A DNA stretch of 64,000 nt from Acinetobacter sp. WU_MDCI_Axc73 (GTDB taxonomy: Bacteria > Pseudomonadota > Gammaproteobacteria > Pseudomonadales > Moraxellaceae): assembly GCF_025562455.1 (NCBI RefSeq), contig NZ_JAHPRO010000013.1, positions 1-64,000 of the forward strand, read 5' to 3'. The position numbers were made by a program, and so were the translations under genes. The notes under the pieces were generated by a model. That model made no database searches. It had not been told where the DNA came from and was given only the letters and a program-made list of their open reading frames with translations. Positions within the stretch are counted from its first letter, which is position 1; the number at the start of each line of letters is the position of its first letter. This document shows positions 42,311 through 52,224 of this stretch, piece by piece.

Positions 42311-42588
42311 TATGATTTGATACAGTGAATATATCTCTTAAATTGAGCATTATAAATGCTTCTTTAAATCGAAATATTTCATACATATATTATGCGTGAA
42401 AATCTAAAATTTTGAGGATAAAAAATAAGAAAAAAAGATCTTTTTTTGATTGATGAAAAAGATTTATCCATTATCAATTTTTTCTGGATTAGCTTTTATT
42501 TATTTGTTGCAGTATTTACTGCAAATGTTTTGTTCAGGGCTTTTAGATAGACTCAAATAAGGTATGAATAAAATTAGAGTAAATTAAA
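42311..42588. other. A+T-rich region between island remnant and lipase-like gene
   Basis: Low-complexity A/T-rich sequence with no further transposase similarity that I can see. It includes a possible short frame listed separately and must carry the promoter of the hydrolase gene at 42589. Confidence 0.5.
42453..42560 (+). CDS. Possible 35-aa hydrophobic peptide
   Basis: ATG 42453 opens 35 codons encoding a strongly hydrophobic peptide (LSIFSGLAFIYLLQYLLQMF then CSGLLDRLK). There is no good ribosome site (T-run upstream), so it may be chance. Confidence 0.25.
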   Translation: MKKIYPLSIFSGLAFIYLLQYLLQMFCSGLLDRLK

Positions 42589-43560
42589 ATGAAATGGACA
42601 TTCTCAAATCTATGTTTAGCCCTAAGTTTAAGCCTGGGAACTACCGCAATCATCACTCATCCCACTACTACGATAGCTGCCTCAAATATCAACATTCAGA
42701 ACGTATTACAACAAGAACGCGCTTGGGCAGGTTTACAAACCAAAAAATTAAAAGTGGGTGATATTGAATGGGTTTATAGCGAAGGAGGTCAAACATCCAA
42801 ACCGACGATTATTTTAATTCATGGATTAGCAGGTAGTCGTGACAACTGGAATCGTATTGCACGTTATTTAACCCCCAACTATCATGTCATCACTCCTGAT
42901 TTACCTGCACATGGCGACACCAAAGTTCCCGACGATTTTGATCTCTCTATCCCCAATTTAACCGAAAAGTTAAGGCGTTTTGCTGAAGCTGGACATTTTG
43001 AAAAAGAAGTGAATATCGCTGGACACAGCATGGGCGGAGCGATTGCCCTTCTCTATACAGCACAATATCCAACTGAAACAAAATCTTTACTCTTGATTGA
43101 TAGTGCAGGTGTATTTAAAACAGCAAATACACCTTATTTGAAAAATCCGACTTTATTAAGTGAACTGATTGTTAAAAAGCCAGGGGACTTTGACAAACTA
43201 TTTCAGCTTGCCACTGCGACACCGCCCTTTATTCCGACTGAGTTAAAAACCGAGCAGGAAAAGTTAATGATTTCTCAGTCAAAAAGTACACAGCGAATGG
43301 TTGATCAATTGGTTGCCATGTCTAAGGTCTACACACCAGAGACTTTTGCTATTGCCGCAAAGTCTATTGATGTTCCTGCCTATATTGTGTGGGGTGACAA
43401 AGATAAAATTATTAATGTTGAAGCTGCTCAAGAACTCAAGGAGTTATTGAAAAATGCTGAGCCACCTTTGATTTTGAAAGATGTAGGACATATGCCAATT
43501 ATGGAAGCTGATCAGATTGTCGCTCAGCAATATCTGATCTTCTTAAATAAACACAAATAG
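42589..43560 (+). CDS. Secreted alpha/beta hydrolase (lipase/esterase-like)
   Basis: The 323-residue protein has a signal peptide (WTFSNLCLALSLSLGTTAII), oxyanion motif LIHGLAGSRDNW, nucleophile GHSMGGAIAL, an acid residue in VWGDKDKIINVEAA and the His in VGHMPIMEADQI. The nucleophile region and HGLAGS resemble Acinetobacter and Moraxella lipase/esterase families. It is probably periplasmic or secreted. It stands alone and shares a bidirectional terminator with copA. Confidence 0.88.
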   Translation: MKWTFSNLCLALSLSLGTTAIITHPTTTIAASNINIQNVLQQERAWAGLQTKKLKVGDIEWVYSEGGQTSKPTIILIHGLAGSRDNWNRIARYLTPNYHVITPDLPAHGDTKVPDDFDLSIPNLTEKLRRFAEAGHFEKEVNIAGHSMGGAIALLYTAQYPTETKSLLLIDSAGVFKTANTPYLKNPTLLSELIVKKPGDFDKLFQLATATPPFIPTELKTEQEKLMISQSKSTQRMVDQLVAMSKVYTPETFAIAAKSIDVPAYIVWGDKDKIINVEAAQELKELLKNAEPPLILKDVGHMPIMEADQIVAQQYLIFLNKHK

Positions 43561-43574
43561 CGCTTAAATACTGC

Positions 43575-43613
43575 AAAATACACAGGAGCCAAAATTTTGC
43601 TCCTGTGTATTTT
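43575..43613. terminator. Bidirectional terminator between hydrolase and P-type ATPase
   Basis: AAAATACACAGGAGC (43575-43589) pairs perfectly with GCTCCTGTGTATTTT (43599-43613) around CAAAATTTT, giving a 15-bp stem with A- and T-ends for both directions. Confidence 0.92.
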
Positions 43614-43627
43614 ATACATTTATATAA

Positions 43628-46423
43628 TTAAAGTTTGCGCAGCCTTAGGGCATTTAACACCACGGAAAGCGAACTCAATGACATAGCAATCGCTGCAAAC
43701 ATCGGAGTAAGTAACCAGCCTGTTAGTGGATAAAAAATTCCTGCTGCAATAGGCACACCTAAACCATTGTAGAGAAACGAAAACGCCAAATTTTGTTTCA
43801 TATTTTTCACTCCCTGCTTAGCCAGATGTACAGCTTGAGCAACGCCTTGTATGTCGCCTTTCACCAAAGTAATCTGCGCAGTTTGTTTAGCAATGTCAGT
43901 ACCAGTACCCATGGCTATCCCCACATCGGCTTGTGCCAAAGCAGGTGCATCATTGATGCCATCTCCTGCCATCGCCACGACTTTACCTTGTGATTGATAG
44001 CGTTTCACGATCTCTAATTTTTGTTTTGGATCTAAATCACCATAGGCATGTTCAATTCCTAATTGCTGCGCAACCATTTGCGCATTTTTATCATGATCTC
44101 CTGTTGCCATAATGACTTCAATCCCGTCTTGATGGAGTTGATCAATGACGGCTTTTGCATTTTCTTTGATCGCATCATGGATCACGATATAAGCTATGAC
44201 TGTATTTTCATCAAGTAAGAAGCTAATAACATCGCCTTGCTCACGTCGTTGATCCAATTCATGGGAAATAGCTACATCTAGCTTTAATCCAAGCTGTTCA
44301 ACGAGCTTCTGACTCCCCACATAATACGTTTTCCCATCAAATTGACCTTTTACTCCAAAGCCTGTGACATCTTCAAAATCATCAAATTTTAATAATTCAT
44401 CAGTTTTCACAAGTTTTGTTAAAGTTTGCGCAATTGGATGCGTTGAATATTGTTCAATTGACGCAATATAACGCTCCACTTTTTTTTGATCTAGAGAATC
44501 ATCCAATAACTGGATTTGTTTTAGGCTCGGTTTTCCTTCTGTGAGCGTGCCTGTTTTATCTATAATCAAAACATTGACTTTGCTTAATGCTTCGATTGCT
44601 TCGGCATCTTTAAACAAGACTCCTTTTTGGGCAGCACGACCTGTGGTTGCCATCACTGACATTGGCGTAGCCAAACCGAGTGCGCAAGGACAGGCAATGA
44701 TTAATACGGCCACAGCACACATTAAGGCTAAATCAAACTGCGCATGTCCAAACATCATCCACGCTAAAAATGTAATCACGCTGATAGAGAGCACTGCCAT
44801 TACAAAGTATTTGGCTGCAATATCTGCAATGCGTTGAAGTGGCGCTTTTGAACGCTGTGCCTCTGCGACAGCCTGAATCATTTTTGATAATGTGGTGTTG
44901 GTTCCAACGGCAGTGGTTTGAATACGAATACTGCCTTGCTGATTGACCGTTCCCCCGATCACTTTATCTTGTAATTGTTTTTTTACAGGTACAGGTTCAC
45001 CAGTCATCATGGATTCATCAACATAGGTTTTCCCTTCAATCACCATGCCATCCAGTGGAATCTGCTCACCAGAAGAAATCTGTAAAATATCATTCTCTTT
45101 AATCTGACTGATATCAACTTCTTCAACCACTTCATCTCGAACCCGTTTTGCAGTATGCGGCTGTAAACGTAATAATGCTCTTAAAGAATCAGCTGTCTGT
45201 GCACGGGCTTTCAGCTCCATGATTTGACCCAATAAACTTAAAGATACGATCATACAAGCTGCTTCATAATACACCGCTACACCATGACCTGTTTTAGCTT
45301 CCAATGGAATCATAGAAGGGAAAATGGTAGCGATTACGCTATAAATAAAAGCCGCAAGCACCCCAACACCAATCAGACTCCACATATTCAAATGACGTGT
45401 TTTATAAGAAATCCAGCAACGCTGAAGAAATGGCAAACCTGCCCATAAAACAACGGGAATACTTAAAACTAATTCAATCCACGGCTGAATATGCGGTGAA
45501 ATAAAGGCATGAATATGAGAGCCCATTGCCAACACGACCACCAATAAAGTTAAGGGCAAAGTCGTCCAGAAACGTTTACTAAAATCAATCAATTCTGGAT
45601 TCGGTCCTTCATCTAGTGTAGGTTGCATCGGCTCCAACGCCATCCCACAAATTGGGCAGGTTCCTGGGCCTTTTTGTATAATTTCAGGATCCATAGGACA
45701 GGTATAATCAATATCCATTGCACCTTCAGGTACAGCGCGCTCATCAAATGGAATCAAATACGTTTCAGGATCGTTTTTAAATTTCTCTAAGCAAGAAGGA
45801 TTACAAAAATAATATTCTTTATCCTGATAATGTGTATGCAAAGGGCTTGTTTTACTAACTTTCATACCACAAACAGGATCTATTTCCATTTCGGCATTTT
45901 CGTCATGATGCTGCCCTCCACCACAACAACTTTTGACTTGGGACTGAGTCGGTTCAATCGGTGCTTGAATAGATGGAGCAGCTTCAACTGATTTAGTTTC
46001 ACAACATGAAGATTTAATAGCTGTTTGGGTTGCATTAGAGATTTGATTCGTTTGTTGAGAATCATCGCCACAGCAGCTTACAGCAGCTTTAAGTTGTTTT
46101 TTACTCGAACACCCACATTCTGAATCTATTTGACTTTTTTCTTTAGCACCACAACAATTTTTTGTTTGTGCTTTGTCTTGAGCGGGTGGTGAACAACAAC
46201 TTACAGAACTAGAATCCGCATTTTTTTCCAGATATTTTTCAGGATGTTGTTCGAATTTTTGCTTACAACTAGCGGAACAAAATAAATAACGAATCCCATC
46301 TAAATCAAAATGATATTGACTGTCTTCGGCTACTGTCATTCCACAGACAGGATCAATAGAAACGATTTTTTTTGGTTGTACTGTAGTTTTGGAACAACAT
46401 GAAGTTTGCTTTTGCTCAGTCAT
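43628..46423 (-). CDS. copA: Copper-type P1B ATPase with two YHS domains and a Cys-rich N-terminus
   Basis: Starting at ATG 46423 gives 931 residues. The N-terminus has two YHS domains (IDPVCGMTVAED and IDPVCGMKVSKT, each with an FC...SC pair), separated by a ~90-residue segment with repeated CC motifs (SCCSPP, NCCGAKE, SCCGDD, SCCETK, SCCGGG). A heavy-metal-binding segment CPMDPEIIQKGPGTCPICGM follows. The core has MMTGEPVPV, ACPCALGLATP (metal site), DKTGTLTEGK, THPIA and AGDGINDAPALAQ. CPC and C-terminal features fit Cu(I) export; silver is also possible. No HMA (CxxC ferredoxin-like) domain is present. The MerR-type gene and promoter lie upstream. Confidence 0.92.
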   Translation of the reverse strand: MTEQKQTSCCSKTTVQPKKIVSIDPVCGMTVAEDSQYHFDLDGIRYLFCSASCKQKFEQHPEKYLEKNADSSSVSCCSPPAQDKAQTKNCCGAKEKSQIDSECGCSSKKQLKAAVSCCGDDSQQTNQISNATQTAIKSSCCETKSVEAAPSIQAPIEPTQSQVKSCCGGGQHHDENAEMEIDPVCGMKVSKTSPLHTHYQDKEYYFCNPSCLEKFKNDPETYLIPFDERAVPEGAMDIDYTCPMDPEIIQKGPGTCPICGMALEPMQPTLDEGPNPELIDFSKRFWTTLPLTLLVVVLAMGSHIHAFISPHIQPWIELVLSIPVVLWAGLPFLQRCWISYKTRHLNMWSLIGVGVLAAFIYSVIATIFPSMIPLEAKTGHGVAVYYEAACMIVSLSLLGQIMELKARAQTADSLRALLRLQPHTAKRVRDEVVEEVDISQIKENDILQISSGEQIPLDGMVIEGKTYVDESMMTGEPVPVKKQLQDKVIGGTVNQQGSIRIQTTAVGTNTTLSKMIQAVAEAQRSKAPLQRIADIAAKYFVMAVLSISVITFLAWMMFGHAQFDLALMCAVAVLIIACPCALGLATPMSVMATTGRAAQKGVLFKDAEAIEALSKVNVLIIDKTGTLTEGKPSLKQIQLLDDSLDQKKVERYIASIEQYSTHPIAQTLTKLVKTDELLKFDDFEDVTGFGVKGQFDGKTYYVGSQKLVEQLGLKLDVAISHELDQRREQGDVISFLLDENTVIAYIVIHDAIKENAKAVIDQLHQDGIEVIMATGDHDKNAQMVAQQLGIEHAYGDLDPKQKLEIVKRYQSQGKVVAMAGDGINDAPALAQADVGIAMGTGTDIAKQTAQITLVKGDIQGVAQAVHLAKQGVKNMKQNLAFSFLYNGLGVPIAAGIFYPLTGWLLTPMFAAIAMSLSSLSVVLNALRLRKL

Positions 46424-46456
46424 CACAATGATCTCATATTCTTTTAGGATTATGTT

Positions 46457-46488
46457 AAGATAAACTCTGTACATAGGTACGGAGTCAA
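46457..46488 (-). promoter_or_regulatory. MerR-type promoter/operator of the ATPase gene
   Basis: On the minus strand TTGACT (-35) and TATCTT (-10) are separated by 20 bases, the long spacer typical of MerR-family-activated promoters. The spacer contains the dyad ACTCCGTAC-CTAT-GTACAGAGT (46464-46485), as CueR/MerR sites do. It lies between the divergent ATPase and regulator genes. Confidence 0.85.
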
Positions 46489-46521
46489 GCTTTTTATTGA
46501 TACAAATGAGAGGAATTAGGC

Positions 46522-46911
46522 ATGCTGACCATTGGTAAACTGGCTAAACAGGTCAATTTAAATGTTGAAACGATTCGTTATTATCAACGTATTGGTCTCT
46601 TGCGTACCCCCGAAACCATCAGCCACTATCGTTATTATAATGATCAAGATATAGAAACTTTAAGTTTTATACAAAAAGCCAAAGATGCAGGATTACAATT
46701 AAGTGAGATTAAAGAACTTATCCAATTACAACTGAATGATCGCGAACAAGTTCGTCATGTGATTGAACAGCGCCTTGAGAAAATTGATCTTCGTATTCAG
46801 GAATTACAAGGCTTAAAGCAGCGTCTCAGCAGTTGGGTCGATGAGTGTAAATCGGCACAAGTCGATTGTTGTCCTATTTTATTGGATCTAAAACAGAAGA
46901 CCAATCTGTAA
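46522..46911 (+). CDS. MerR-family metal-responsive regulator
   Basis: The 129-residue protein starts MLTIGKLAKQVNLNVETIRYYQRIGLL, a standard MerR winged HTH, then a dimerisation helix and a C-terminal metal loop with C112 (ECKSAQ) and the pair in VDCCPIL. The two-cysteine pair plus an upstream cysteine resembles Hg/Cu/Pb-type sensors; exact metal cannot be read. AGGAATTAGG precedes the ATG. It is divergent from the Cys-rich P-type ATPase and surely controls it. Confidence 0.9.
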   Translation: MLTIGKLAKQVNLNVETIRYYQRIGLLRTPETISHYRYYNDQDIETLSFIQKAKDAGLQLSEIKELIQLQLNDREQVRHVIEQRLEKIDLRIQELQGLKQRLSSWVDECKSAQVDCCPILLDLKQKTNL

Positions 46912-46950
46912 ATAGACTGGTTATGGCTCATTTTTAAAAGCTAAGAAATA

Positions 46951-46984
46951 AAAAAACCTGAGTTCGAGAACTCAGGTTTTTTTA
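46951..46984. terminator. Bidirectional terminator between merR-type gene and gyrA
   Basis: AACCTGAGTT and AACTCAGGTT form a 10-bp stem around CGAG, flanked by A- and T-runs, serving the convergent regulator and gyrA. Confidence 0.92.
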
Positions 46985-47002
46985 TTTCAGGTATTCTCTG
47001 AA

Positions 47003-49714
47003 TTATTCTTCACTAATCTCATCATTTTGAGAAACAATTTCTTCAGCTTGAGATTCAGAAACTTCCCCTTCAATTACCTGAAGAATTTCATCATCTTCTT
47101 CAACTGCTTCAATCGAAACCACACCCACCAGTGTTTCGTTATCGCTTAAACGAATCAGACGAACACCTTGTGCATTACGACCCGTCATTGCCACTTCAGC
47201 CGCACGAGTACGCACCAAAGTACCGCCATCTGAAATCAGCATCAGTTCCTTGCTTTCATCAATCGATACCGCACCGACCAATTCACCATTGCGTTCCGAA
47301 GTCTTGATCGCAATCACCCCTTTACCGCCACGTTTCTTGGTCGGGAAATCATTTACTGGCGTACGCTTACCATAACCATTAGCACTGGCACACAGCACTT
47401 CACCTGTTTCTGGAACAACCACCAACGAGACAATGCGACTCACCACATTTGAATCTGAATCATCACTTTCGTCTGAATCATCATTTTCAAGATCAGTATC
47501 TTCAGTATCTACCACAGCAGCCAAAGCTACTCGCATTCCGCGAACACCTTTTGCTGTACGTCCCATAGCACGGACATCGGTTTCGGCAAAACGGATCGCC
47601 TTACCTTCGTTGGAGAACAACATGATTTGCTGCTCACCATCTGTAATGGCAACACCAATAAGAGTATCTTCTTCATTGAGTTCAATCGCGCGTAAACCAT
47701 TAGCACGAATATTGGCAAATTGCTCAAGTTCAACACGTTTAACTGTACCTGAAGCCGTTGCCATAAAGACATAGTGATTTTCGAGGAATTCAGTCAAAGG
47801 TAAAATTGCGGTAATGGTTTCACTGGCATCGAGTGGCAATAAATTCACCATCGGGCGACCTTTAGCGCCACGTGAAGCCTGTGGAACTTCAAACACTTTC
47901 AAGCGATAAACTTTACCGACATTGGTAAAGCACAAAACGGTTGCATGGTTAGATGCAACAATCAGATGCTGAATAATGTCATCATCTTTCATTGAGGTGG
48001 CAGATTTACCACGACCACCACGACGCTGCGCCTGATAATCAGACAAAGGTTGTGTTTTGGCATAACCCGTTTGAGAAACGGTCAACACCACTTGTTCTTC
48101 TGGGATTAAATCTTCGCGGCAGAAATCAATACGTGACTCAATAATCTCTGTACGACGAGCATCACCATATTGTTGCAATATTGCAGCAAGTTCTTCGCGG
48201 ATGACGCCCATTAGCAGATTAAAATCATTTAAAATTGCAGTCAGTTCAGCAATCTGACCCAAAATCTCGGTATATTCAGCATGTAACTTGTCTTGTTCAA
48301 GACCCGTTAAACGATGCAGACGAAGCTCTAAAATTGCAGCGACTTGAGTTGGGGATAAACGATAAATATCACCAGATAAACCAAATGGACGATTTGGATC
48401 TTCACCTTCGATTTCATCAGGACGTACTGAAATTGCACCTGCCTTTTCAAGTAAAGCTGTTACACCGCCACCTGTCCATTCTCCTGCTTGTAAACGCTCA
48501 CGCGCTTCAGCAGGGTTCGCAGAAGTTTTGATGGTTTCAATAATCTGATCTATATTGGCAAGAGCAACAGTGAGACCTTCTAAGATATGACCACGTTCAC
48601 GCGCCTTACGCAATTCGAACATGGTGCGGCGAGTCACAACTTCCTGACGATGTCGAATAAAGGCCGCAATAATATCTTTTAAGTTCATCAATTTAGGCTG
48701 TCCATTATCCAGACATACCATGTTGATGCTAAATGAGTTTTCGAGTTGAGTATTTAAAAATAGATTATTGACGATAACTTCAGCATTTTCTCCACGCTTC
48801 AAATCAATCGCAATCCGCATACCATCTTTATCAGACTCATCACGTAATTCAGAAATACCTTCTAATTTTTTCTCTTTGACTAACTCTGCAATACGTTCGA
48901 TGACACGTGCTTTGTTGACCTGATACGGAATTTCTGTAAAGACGATGGTAGTACGACCAGTTTTAGCATCTTCTTCAAAATGATATTTACCACGAATATG
49001 CAAACGCCCTTTACCCGTACGATACGCGTCTACAATACCTGATTTACCGTAAATAATGCCGCCTGTCGGAAAATCTGGTCCTGAGATATGTTCCATCAAT
49101 CCTTCAATCGAAATATTCGGATTATCCGCATAAGCAAGGCAGGCATTGACGACTTCGGTCAAGTTGTGCGGTGCCATATTGGTCGCCATACCGACTGCAA
49201 TACCTGCTGAACCATTTATAAGTAAATTAGGTACGCGTGTAGGCAACACATCAGGAATACGATGGGTACCGTCATAATTATCCACCCAGTCTACCGTATC
49301 TTTTTCAAGATCAGCCAATAGTTCATGGGTTAGTTTCATCATGCGCACTTCGGTATAACGCATTGCCGCAGCGCTATCACCATCGACAGAACCGAAGTTA
49401 CCTTGACCGTTGACGAGCATATAACGCAGACTAAAATGCTGCGCCATACGAACAATAGTATCGTAAACAGCAGTATCACCATGAGGGTGATATTTACCGA
49501 TCACATCACCGACAATACGCGCAGATTTCAAATAGGCTTTATTATAATCGTTGCCTAACTCATGCATTGCATAAAGTACACGACGATGAACTGGTTTCAG
49601 ACCGTCTCTCACATCAGGTAATGCACGTGAAACAATTACACTCATTGCATAATCGAGATATGAGTTTTTTAACTCATCTTCAATGGCAATCGGTCGGATT
49701 TCCGATACGCTCAT
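47003..49714 (-). CDS. gyrA: DNA gyrase subunit A
   Basis: The 903-residue protein starts [21 protein letters not shown] and has the breakage-reunion domain with catalytic Tyr120 in [10 protein letters not shown], the quinolone-determining region [17 protein letters not shown] (Thr81, Asp85), and the GyrA box QRRGGRG before the C-terminal pinwheel. The pinwheel contains an acidic insertion near residue 750 ([15 protein letters not shown]), and the C-terminus is acidic. Gyrase introduces negative supercoils. Thr at 81, the site of Ser in A. baumannii, and Asn102 in LVNGQGNFG, where Asp is usual, are unusual points. Confidence 0.97.
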   Translation of the reverse strand: MSVSEIRPIAIEDELKNSYLDYAMSVIVSRALPDVRDGLKPVHRRVLYAMHELGNDYNKAYLKSARIVGDVIGKYHPHGDTAVYDTIVRMAQHFSLRYMLVNGQGNFGSVDGDSAAAMRYTEVRMMKLTHELLADLEKDTVDWVDNYDGTHRIPDVLPTRVPNLLINGSAGIAVGMATNMAPHNLTEVVNACLAYADNPNISIEGLMEHISGPDFPTGGIIYGKSGIVDAYRTGKGRLHIRGKYHFEEDAKTGRTTIVFTEIPYQVNKARVIERIAELVKEKKLEGISELRDESDKDGMRIAIDLKRGENAEVIVNNLFLNTQLENSFSINMVCLDNGQPKLMNLKDIIAAFIRHRQEVVTRRTMFELRKARERGHILEGLTVALANIDQIIETIKTSANPAEARERLQAGEWTGGGVTALLEKAGAISVRPDEIEGEDPNRPFGLSGDIYRLSPTQVAAILELRLHRLTGLEQDKLHAEYTEILGQIAELTAILNDFNLLMGVIREELAAILQQYGDARRTEIIESRIDFCREDLIPEEQVVLTVSQTGYAKTQPLSDYQAQRRGGRGKSATSMKDDDIIQHLIVASNHATVLCFTNVGKVYRLKVFEVPQASRGAKGRPMVNLLPLDASETITAILPLTEFLENHYVFMATASGTVKRVELEQFANIRANGLRAIELNEEDTLIGVAITDGEQQIMLFSNEGKAIRFAETDVRAMGRTAKGVRGMRVALAAVVDTEDTDLENDDSDESDDSDSNVVSRIVSLVVVPETGEVLCASANGYGKRTPVNDFPTKKRGGKGVIAIKTSERNGELVGAVSIDESKELMLISDGGTLVRTRAAEVAMTGRNAQGVRLIRLSDNETLVGVVSIEAVEEDDEILQVIEGEVSESQAEEIVSQNDEISEE

Positions 49715-50092
49715 GCATACTCCTTTCTATGCAGCAAAGCAAAAGCCAGCCACAATTTATGTATTAATCTCGCAAAACTTAGTTCAAAAAGCTGAACTAA
49801 AAGTAAAAAACATAGCTAGTAAGTATAGCATAAATCATGTGGAGATTGTGATGGATTAATACAGCTTACCCATTAATATTTGAATCAATTTATGCTGAAA
49901 AAACAGACAGTTCCAAACTGTCATAAGGAATTGAATAAATCAAATACTTAGCGCACATTGTTTTAGAAAGTTTGAGATATATTTAGCAGTCAAAGACCAG
50001 AAAAACCACATTATTTTTATCATTCTCAATAAAAAACGCTCTTGAGCAATAGATCGCGCAAGAGCGTTTTATAAACTTAACTCAATAATGAA
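49715..50092. other. Intergenic region upstream of gyrA, downstream of etfA
   Basis: 378 bases with no credible gene. It holds the gyrA promoter (minus strand, position not resolved) and the etfA terminator at 50033-50070. Nothing else is recognisable. Confidence 0.7.
50033..50070 (-). terminator. Terminator of etfBA
   Basis: AAAACGCTCTTG (50033-50044) and CAAGAGCGTTTT (50059-50070) form a perfect 12-bp stem beyond the etfA stop, with a T-run on the minus strand side. Confidence 0.88.
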
Positions 50093-51031
50093 TTAGAGTT
50101 TAGAAACCAACTCAGGAACAACAGTGTTCAAATCACCGACCAACCAGTAGTCAGCAACGCTGTTGATTGGTGCTTCTTCGTCTTTGTTGATCGCAACGAT
50201 CACTTTAGAATCTTTCATACCTGCCAAGTGCTGAATCGCACCAGAGATACCGATTGCCATATAAAGATCTGGCGCAACGATTTTACCAGTTTGACCTACC
50301 TGAAAGTCATTTGGTACGAAACCAGCATCAACCGCAGCACGTGACGCACCTTGTGCAGCACCAAGTTTATCAGCTAATGGATCAAGTACTTTGTGATAGT
50401 TCTCACCAGAACCAACACCACGACCACCAGAAACTACGATACGTGCAGCAGTTAATTCTGGACGATCAAGTTTTACAATTTCTTCATTCACGAAAGAAGA
50501 AACACCAGCATCAGCAACTTCACCCACAGTTTCAACCGCAGCAGAACCACCTTCAGCAGCAACTGGATCAAATGCTGTACCGCGTACAGTACCAATGATC
50601 ACAGCTTCATCAGATTGAACAGTTGCAATCGCATTTCCTGCGTAGATTGGACGCTTGAATGTGTTTGCAGATTCAACAGAAATAATATCTGTGATCATGC
50701 TGACATCAAGCAATGCCGCAACGCGTGGTAAAATGTTTTTTCCTGTTGTAGTTGAAGCGGCTAAAACGTATTTATAGCCACCCTCTTTCACAACATCAGC
50801 AATAAGTTTTGCAACATTTTCAGCCAATTGGTTTGCATAAAGTGCATTGTCTGCGAGTAATACTTTGCTGACACCAGCAACTTTAGCCGCAGCATCCGCT
50901 ACAACTTGAGCGCCTGAACCAGCAACCAATACAGCAATATCACCACCGATTTTTTGAGCTGCTGCAACAACGTTTAAGGTCGCACCGTTAAGTGCTTGGT
51001 TGTTGTGTTCAGCGATTACTAAAATACTCAT
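50093..51031 (-). CDS. etfA: Electron transfer flavoprotein, alpha subunit
   Basis: The 312-residue protein has the N-terminal ETF domain (MSILVIAEHNNQALNGATLN) and the C-terminal FAD-binding domain with VSGGRGVGSGENYHKVLDPLAD, SRAAVDAGFVPNDFQVGQTG and ALGISGAIQH-type AIGISGAIQHLAGM. With EtfB it carries electrons from acyl-CoA dehydrogenases to the quinone pool through ETF-QO. It lies 17 bp after etfB. Confidence 0.96.
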   Translation of the reverse strand: MSILVIAEHNNQALNGATLNVVAAAQKIGGDIAVLVAGSGAQVVADAAAKVAGVSKVLLADNALYANQLAENVAKLIADVVKEGGYKYVLAASTTTGKNILPRVAALLDVSMITDIISVESANTFKRPIYAGNAIATVQSDEAVIIGTVRGTAFDPVAAEGGSAAVETVGEVADAGVSSFVNEEIVKLDRPELTAARIVVSGGRGVGSGENYHKVLDPLADKLGAAQGASRAAVDAGFVPNDFQVGQTGKIVAPDLYMAIGISGAIQHLAGMKDSKVIVAINKDEEAPINSVADYWLVGDLNTVVPELVSKL

Positions 51032-51048
51032 GATTTTATCCTTCTGTA

Positions 51049-51798
51049 TTAGATCACTTTCGCTTCATTTTTTAATTTTTCAACAAGTTCGTCTACAGAC
51101 TTCACTTGTACGCCAGCTTTACGCTCAGCAGGTGGCTCAACTTTAACAGTTTTAAGTTTAGTTCCCGTTGCTACGCCATAATCAGCAGGTGATTTGGTAT
51201 CGAGTGGCTTTTTACGCGCTTTCATAATGTTTGGAAGTGCCGCATAACGTGGCTCGTTCAAACGTAAGTCAGTGGTAATGATTGCAGGAAGTGTCAGCTC
51301 AACAGTTTGTAAACCACCGTCAATTTCACGAGTCACTTGAACTTTTCCGCCATCAACTTTTACTTCTGAAGCAAAAGTACCTTGACCAGCGCCAAGCAAA
51401 GCAGCCAACATTTGACCCACTTGGTTTGAGTCATCATCAATGGCTTGTTTACCCAGAAGAATAAGTTCTGGTTTCTCTTGGTCTACAACACCTTTAAGAA
51501 TTTTGGCAACTTCTAAAGCGCCAATTTCATCCGTTGTTTCAACCAAAATACCGCGATCCGCACCAAGCGCCATTGCAGAACGAATTTGTTCTTGCGCTTC
51601 TTTAGGTCCAACAGAAACCACAACGATTTCAGATACTGTTCCTTTTTCTTTTAGGCGAACCGCTTCTTCCACTGCGATTTCACAGAATGGGTTAATTGAC
51701 ATTTTAACGTTAGTAAGGTCAACCCCACTATTGTCCGGCTTAACGCGAACTTTAACGTTGGCATCAACCACACGTTTTACAGCAACAAGAGCCTTCAT
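51049..51798 (-). CDS. etfB: Electron transfer flavoprotein, beta subunit
   Basis: The 249-residue protein begins [20 protein letters not shown] and has the conserved [16 protein letters not shown] and [21 protein letters not shown] segments, with [18 protein letters not shown] (ETF-beta signature loop) near residue 185. It holds AMP and dimerises with EtfA. It is the first gene of the etfBA unit. Confidence 0.96.
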   Translation of the reverse strand: MKALVAVKRVVDANVKVRVKPDNSGVDLTNVKMSINPFCEIAVEEAVRLKEKGTVSEIVVVSVGPKEAQEQIRSAMALGADRGILVETTDEIGALEVAKILKGVVDQEKPELILLGKQAIDDDSNQVGQMLAALLGAGQGTFASEVKVDGGKVQVTREIDGGLQTVELTLPAIITTDLRLNEPRYAALPNIMKARKKPLDTKSPADYGVATGTKLKTVKVEPPAERKAGVQVKSVDELVEKLKNEAKVI

Positions 51799-52224
51799 GT
51801 AATCCTCGGCTGTTTCAGCAAGTAAATGTTGAGAAGAGTTATATTAACGCTTCATATTGAATTTTTTAGGTGCTTTATCTTGCAATGTGTTTGGCATTTC
51901 GGTCAAGTCACAATTACACCAACCATGCGAAAAAATAATAAAAAGGCTGAAATGGTGAGTTCATTGTTTTTTTCATTGATTGATTCCCTATGAAATTGAA
52001 GCAGTTTTTTTGACTTATTAGTATTTGATTTATAATATTTTTATTTTGATTTATGTCATCAATCTGACTGATACGCGACTTTTTTTGCATAGCTTTTATA
52101 CAAAATTGCAAATTTATTCAATACTGACTCTTCAGATCAAAAATGTCAGTCCATTATTTTTTAGGAACTTAAACCGATAGAAATGTAACAATAAAACATC
52201 ATAAATCGGATTAAAGCAGAATTA
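51799..52224. other. Intergenic region upstream of etfB
   Basis: About 425 bases, A+T-rich. The etfB promoter must lie in it, on the minus strand; TTGACC near 51905 could be a -35 element, but no convincing -10 was found. I see no RNA gene or repeat. A possible 65-codon minus-strand frame has no ribosome site and is not believed. Confidence 0.6.

Noticed and set aside
50254..50598. Gln/His-rich plus-strand frame
   Set aside because: Shadow of etfA on the opposite strand; repetitive composition is typical of antisense reading.
51914..52111. 65-aa minus-strand frame between etfB and xerC
   Set aside because: No ribosome site, Asn/Ile/Lys-rich as expected for random A+T-rich DNA.
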